Position numbers and translations under genes: made by a program. Below the pieces are notes generated by a model, which saw only the letters and a list, made by a program, of their open reading frames with translations, searched no databases and was not told where the DNA came from. DNA of 64,000 nucleotides from an uncultured Oscillospiraceae bacterium (GTDB lineage: Bacteria; Bacillota; Clostridia; Oscillospirales; Oscillospiraceae): NCBI GenBank assembly GCA_934590325.1, contig CAKTOW010000001.1, positions 186,001-250,000 of the forward strand, written 5' to 3'. Of the stretch, positions 60,489 through 64,000 are shown in pieces (the stretch's first letter is position 1; every line of letters starts with the position of its first letter).

Positions 60489-61727
60489 TTATTCCACAGA
60501 GGTGACGGTGCCCATGAACAGGGGCACGCAGGCGTGGGTATCCACGATCATATACAGGAAGGGGCGATCCAGCGTCACCGTCTTGACGTCCTCCGAGGGT
60601 GGGGCGTCTCCCGCATTCACTTCCAGAGAGGTGGCGGCCGCCGCCTTGGTGCCGTTCTCGTCCAGCGTCAGATACGTCTTGTGCAGCACAGAGGACACAT
60701 ACAGGTTGTCGTTGGCGGTGCTGCTTATATTCCGCAGGTCAGCAGCGGAGACATTGAACAGGTCGGTGATGCCCATGGCCGTCAGGGCGTCCTTCAGCTC
60801 CAGCTCCGACTGGGCGGTGAAGCGGGGGATGGACGCCTGCACATTGGCGTAGTGGTGGGCGGTGATCAGGTCATACAGATGCTCGCCGGTGAGGTTCTTC
60901 AGATAGTCCTCCAGCGTCACGCCCTCGTCGGGCAGCAGCGCCACAAAGGCGTACTTGCCGCCGTCGTAGGGCTTCAGGAAGCCGGTGACGTTGTTGCCGG
61001 TCAGGTAGATATTCTCCCGGCTGGTCAGATAATCCACCGCCTGCCGCGTGCCGTCGGCGGTGATGAAATTGCGGTCGGTGTGGACGCTGTCCTTGGTGTA
61101 GGGGGTCTCCCACCGGGCGTCGAAGCAGGCGGCATTGACCAGGTACAGCATGGTGGTGACACTGGGCTCCTGCTCCAGCAGGCTGTCGATCATGCCGTTG
61201 GTCTCCTTCTCCACCCAGCGGTTCAGGTCAGTGACCAGGCCGCTGTCGAAGGCGGAGCTGTACACCTCTGCATCATAGTAGTTGACGCAGGTACGCAAAA
61301 AGGCGTCCTCCGCCCGGAAGGTGTCACGCAGCCACGCGGAGTTAGCCAGAGATACCACGCAGCTCTTGTATGTAGTGGGCAGGCTCATGCGGTAGGTGTA
61401 CAGGAAGTCGTTGAGCTGGTTCAGGCTCATGCCGGCGGCGGTCTCCAGCTGCTTCAGCGTGTCGCCGGAGGCTCCGTTGGCCACCATACCCAGGGCGTTC
61501 AGGGCGGAGACAGGGGACACCAGCACGCCGGACACGCCGGCCTTCTCCTCCCGCAGCAGGGATAGGGCGAACGCGGCCACCGCCTCGCCGCCGGCGGTCA
61601 GATCGGTGGTGGTATCCAGCGGTGTGGGCACTATATCCTTGGTCAGTTCCTGTGCCCGGACACCGCAGCCCGGCAATGCCAGCACCAGCAGCAGCGCCAG
61701 GAGCAGCGCTGTAAGACGTTTTCTCAT
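60489..61727 (-). CDS. Serpin-family lipoprotein (protease inhibitor)
   Basis: The 412-residue protein has a lipoprotein signal (LVLALPGC-GV) and a complete serpin fold: VLVSPVSALNALGMVANGA, ANSAWLRD, LVNAACFDARWETPY, and the reactive loop hinge DENGTKAAAATSLEV, which with small side chains is typical of inhibitory serpins, followed by RPFLYMIVD. The scissile bond should be near VNAGDAPP (P1 close to Gly or Asp). On the surface of a gut bacterium it may inhibit host or bacterial serine proteases, by analogy. Confidence 0.9.
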   Translation of the reverse strand: MRKRLTALLLALLLVLALPGCGVRAQELTKDIVPTPLDTTTDLTAGGEAVAAFALSLLREEKAGVSGVLVSPVSALNALGMVANGASGDTLKQLETAAGMSLNQLNDFLYTYRMSLPTTYKSCVVSLANSAWLRDTFRAEDAFLRTCVNYYDAEVYSSAFDSGLVTDLNRWVEKETNGMIDSLLEQEPSVTTMLYLVNAACFDARWETPYTKDSVHTDRNFITADGTRQAVDYLTSRENIYLTGNNVTGFLKPYDGGKYAFVALLPDEGVTLEDYLKNLTGEHLYDLITAHHYANVQASIPRFTAQSELELKDALTAMGITDLFNVSAADLRNISSTANDNLYVSSVLHKTYLTLDENGTKAAAATSLEVNAGDAPPSEDVKTVTLDRPFLYMIVDTHACVPLFMGTVTSVE

Positions 61728-61903
61728 GGGGTGCGCCTCCTTTCAAAGGGGTCTCATCCATATAGACGCAAAGGGGACGGAAAAGGTTTCCTTCCCCGTC
61801 GTTTCCCTGTTTCACTGACCATTATAGCGCAGGAGCACCCCCAGCGCAACGGGAAACCCGGAACTTCGTCGAAATGTTTTGGGAATGTTTTTCGGAAAAG
61901 GTG

Positions 61904-61932
61904 TTGACACCCGCCGGGGAGTGTGGTATTCT
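61904..61932 (+). promoter_or_regulatory. Promoter of the Leu/fMet tRNA pair
   Basis: TTGACA (61904-61909), 17 bases, TATTCT (61927-61932). Confidence 0.75.
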
Positions 61933-61948
61933 AATAAACGCCGAATCC

Positions 61949-62034
61949 GCCGGTGTGGTGGAATGGTAGACACAGGAGACTTAAAATCTCCCGGCAGCAA
62001 TGCCGTACCGGTTCGAGTCCGGTCACCGGCACCA
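61949..62034 (+). tRNA. tRNA-Leu(TAA)
   Basis: The anticodon loop is CTTAAAA in stem GGAGA/TCTCC, with a long variable arm, acceptor GCCGGTG/CACCGGC and encoded CCA. Confidence 0.95.
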
Positions 62035-62051
62035 CCGGTACAATGAAATAT

Positions 62052-62127
<76 letters not shown>

Positions 62128-62156
62128 TCTTGAGTGACCAAAATAGATACACTCAC

Positions 62157-62193
62157 CTGAAACCCCTGAGAAATCAGGGGTTTCAGCGTTTTT
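62157..62193 (+). terminator. Terminator of the tRNA pair
   Basis: CTGAAACCCCTGA pairs with TCAGGGGTTTCAG around GAAA, followed by CGTTTTT. The rest of 62193-62360 shows no gene. Confidence 0.9.
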
Positions 62194-62362
62194 ATGCCCT
62201 GTTTTTTCAAAGCGTGTTTTATAGATACACAAGGGCATTTCAGAGCGTTAGGCAGGACTTGAACTAAATTCTCGGCTGATTTGGCCTGCTTTATGGCGGG
62301 CTTTACGCTCTCGGATACTTTTTATTGCTCGTCTTTCCTAAATAATTTGAAACTTTTTATTG

Positions 62363-62397
62363 AAGAGGTTGGTATCATATTTTGATACCAACCTCTT
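62363..62397. repeat. 15-bp inverted repeat at the start of the ICE genes
   Basis: AAGAGGTTGGTATCA pairs exactly with TGATACCAACCTCTT around TATTT, with TTTC following. It is a terminator or operator 30 bp before the next gene. Confidence 0.65.
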
Positions 62398-62426
62398 TTC
62401 AGTTTACGGAAAAGGAGGTTCAACAC

Positions 62427-63119
62427 ATGAACAACAGCAGCATAGGGCAACAGCTCCGTTACCTCGAAGAAGTTCGCAGTTCTCTCCATCGTGTGGGCTT
62501 TGAAACAAAGCCGCCGGAAGACTGCCAACTCCCCATCCAGTGGAACGATGCGCCGCTCTGCAGCATCACCGGCAAGGGCAGCGTGTTCTATCGGCGGGAG
62601 GACGCGGACACGCTCCAGGCAAAGGATGCCCTATATCGCGTCGAGGACATCGCCGCGAAGACGCTGGAGTATATGACCGCTATGGAAGCCGCCCCACAGC
62701 TCAAAGCCAGCGGACTGGATGGCGACTACCGTATCCTCGCTGACTTTGGCGGCACGGTGCTGGCAGGCACTCCGAGCAAACACGGCGTTCAATTCGTCAC
62801 ATGGGATTGGGATTACGACCGCACAGGCGTGTCCCACGGGCATTACTTCATGGAGAACTACGATGCTGCTAAGCAGGATTTCGCCACACGCTCTGGACTT
62901 ATCCAAACGGAACGGCTTTTCAGCCCAGAGCAGCTGACTGAGATTTATCGCTGCTGTGCCGATTCTGTGGACGGGGAGTTTTTTGAACTCACTGACAAGC
63001 AGGAGGAAGTAATCCACAGTGTCCAGCAACAGATTGAGGTGTGCGTGCCGGATTTGAACGAGCGAATCCGACAGCAGGAAGAAGCATTGGAACGAGTCTC
63101 GCAGGAACAGGCAATGTAA
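62427..63119 (+). CDS. ICE-associated conserved protein of unknown function
   Basis: AAAGGAGG precedes ATG 62427. The 230-residue protein (QLRYLEEVRSSLHRVGFETK, TWDWDYDRTGVSHGHYFMEN, FFELTDKQEEVI) is of a kind found next to ardA in conjugative elements of gut Firmicutes. It has no motif I can name. Confidence 0.65.
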   Translation: MNNSSIGQQLRYLEEVRSSLHRVGFETKPPEDCQLPIQWNDAPLCSITGKGSVFYRREDADTLQAKDALYRVEDIAAKTLEYMTAMEAAPQLKASGLDGDYRILADFGGTVLAGTPSKHGVQFVTWDWDYDRTGVSHGHYFMENYDAAKQDFATRSGLIQTERLFSPEQLTEIYRCCADSVDGEFFELTDKQEEVIHSVQQQIEVCVPDLNERIRQQEEALERVSQEQAM

Positions 63120-63187
63120 TACTACATGGCAATGGCCGGAGTTTTAGCAATAAGACTCTGGCCATTTTTTATTATGGAGGAAATGAA

Positions 63188-63430
63188 ATGCCGCAGACCA
63201 ACCGGAAAAGCTCATTGGGGCATTGGTATGCCCCAGTCCTTGCCCCGGACTTTCCCCGCGATTCGCCGGAGATTCATGGTTGCACACTTTTTGAGCGTTG
63301 CAAAGGCTGTCCCTATCCAGGGCATGGCTTCATCTGTTGGCAGAGTGAAGATACCTGCCTGCGGACCAGAATGAACAAAATCAATGGATTGGAGGAAAAC
63401 ACAAATGATGATTCAAGCGGTTCTCAGTAA
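63188..63430 (+). CDS. Small Cys-rich ICE protein
   Basis: The 80-residue product has CTLFERCKGCPYPGHGFICW with a CxxC pair and further Cys, perhaps zinc-binding. ATG 63188 follows GGAGG. It overlaps ardA by 26 bp. Confidence 0.55.
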   Translation: MPQTNRKSSLGHWYAPVLAPDFPRDSPEIHGCTLFERCKGCPYPGHGFICWQSEDTCLRTRMNKINGLEENTNDDSSGSQ

Positions 63431-64000
63431 TCCCAGCCACCCGGAATACGGCGTGGCGACCATCCCGTTCCCTATCCCCCGCGGCCAGTACGCACACTGC
63501 ATGGAGCTGTTGGAGGCGTTGGAGATCGGCGATGCGGTCAAAGCCGACTGCAAGGTGGAAAAGATCGACAGCTTCTATACTGTCCTCAAGCGCACGGAGA
63601 TGCTCCCGGTCAATGTGGAGGAGCTGAATTACCTCGCCAAACGGCTGGACAGCTTCGACACCGGCGAGGCCGCGCAGTTTCAGGCGATGGCGCACAAGCT
63701 GGAGCTTTTCGAGCTGAAGGATCTCATCAATCTGACCTTCTGCTGCCAGCAGGCCACGGTCATCACTGACTTTTCCGACCTCGCCGCCATCGGCCGCGAC
63801 CACTACATGAATCTGCACGGCGGCTGTGCAAGCGTGGATGAACTGAACGCGCTGGACGGCAAGAAAACCGCACGGCAGCTCATCGAAAGCGGCAGCGGCA
63901 CGATCACGCCCTACGGTGTGGCCTATGACAACGGCATGCAGATGAAGCTGCTCTACGACGGTCAATTCTTTCCTTGCTACTATTACGAACCAAATCCCAT
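63405..64000 (+). CDS. ArdA-type antirestriction protein (3' partial)
   Basis: GGAGG is 9 bases before ATG 63405. The frame stays open to the window end (198 codons) and reads MMIQAVLSNPSHPEYGVAT, FPIPRGQYAHCMELLEALEI, NLTFCCQQATVITDFSDLA and VAYDNGMQMKLLYDGQFFP, the pattern of the ArdA family of Clostridial conjugative elements. ArdA proteins mimic DNA and block type I restriction enzymes when the element enters a new host. Confidence 0.75.
   Translation, partial: MMIQAVLSNPSHPEYGVATIPFPIPRGQYAHCMELLEALEIGDAVKADCKVEKIDSFYTVLKRTEMLPVNVEELNYLAKRLDSFDTGEAAQFQAMAHKLELFELKDLINLTFCCQQATVITDFSDLAAIGRDHYMNLHGGCASVDELNALDGKKTARQLIESGSGTITPYGVAYDNGMQMKLLYDGQFFPCYYYEPNP

Larger units (their letters stand above)
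62400..64000 (+). mobile_element. Start of an integrative conjugative element (cut by window end)
   Basis: Three consecutive plus-strand genes are of the type found in Tn1549-like elements of Clostridia, ending in an ArdA-type antirestriction gene. The true left end is not identified; it lies between tRNA-fMet (62127) and about 62400, so the tRNA could be the integration site. Confidence 0.55.

Overview
The window looks like chromosome of an anaerobic, spore-forming, GC-rich gut Firmicute, probably Clostridia of the Oscillospiraceae type (inference). The evidence is a split sigK gene, an alpha/beta-type small acid-soluble spore protein (SASP) gene, a Spo0A-type DNA-binding domain, a group-B-like [FeFe] hydrogenase, an energy-coupling-factor QueT transporter, QVPTGG-free Gram-positive-style surface proteins, and serine recombinases and an ICE of the kinds common in this group.

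The main result is a pair of related serine-recombinase elements, each lying inside a sporulation gene. The first fills about 1-9034 and continues off the left edge. It carries a giant surface protein and a lipoprotein, both with DUF4430 domains, a stand-alone Spo0A C-terminal domain, a SHOCT-like small protein and a large serine recombinase. The recombinase gene runs directly into the 3' half of sigK (9027-9530), the layout of the skin elements of Bacillus subtilis and Clostridioides difficile. The second is a 4.2 kb element (about 30715-34917) that splits a SASP gene between codons 54-55 and the last ten codons. Removing it restores a normal 65-residue SASP. Joining its two ends creates an attP-like site with 15 of 19 symmetrical positions around GTCAAGAA. 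Both elements sit at the same TCAAGAAG core, which encodes Lys-Lys in both host proteins. Inside the SASP element are a type IV pilin-like gene, the second recombinase, and a decayed older cassette (resolvase remnant, res-like inverted repeats, small ORFs).

Between the two elements (9.6-30.3 kb) are the hydrogenase, a two-component system, a DegV protein, a LURP-one protein, a scar made of a headless LysR gene and a broken tyrosine integrase, an anion permease, a Thr/Asp tRNA pair, a GntR-controlled ABC transporter divergent from a dus/ECF-sigma/anti-sigma/queT operon, an LTA-synthase-like enzyme, pyrG, a second ECF sigma/anti-sigma pair, a PadR regulator and three more tRNAs.

To the right of the SASP element (35-62 kb) are a kinase/zinc-ribbon membrane pair, a radical SAM protein, a polysaccharide O-acylation cassette (DUF4358, DHHW, MBOAT, DHHW), prfB, a thiolase, mfd with a SurA/PrsA-like foldase, pth, prs, trmL, a glycolytic run (pgk-tpiA-gpmI) followed by gpsA, an M23 peptidase and a serpin. 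After tRNA-Leu and tRNA-fMet, the last 1.6 kb enters an integrative conjugative element (ArdA-type antirestriction gene), cut by the window end. I saw no rRNA genes and no CRISPR array.
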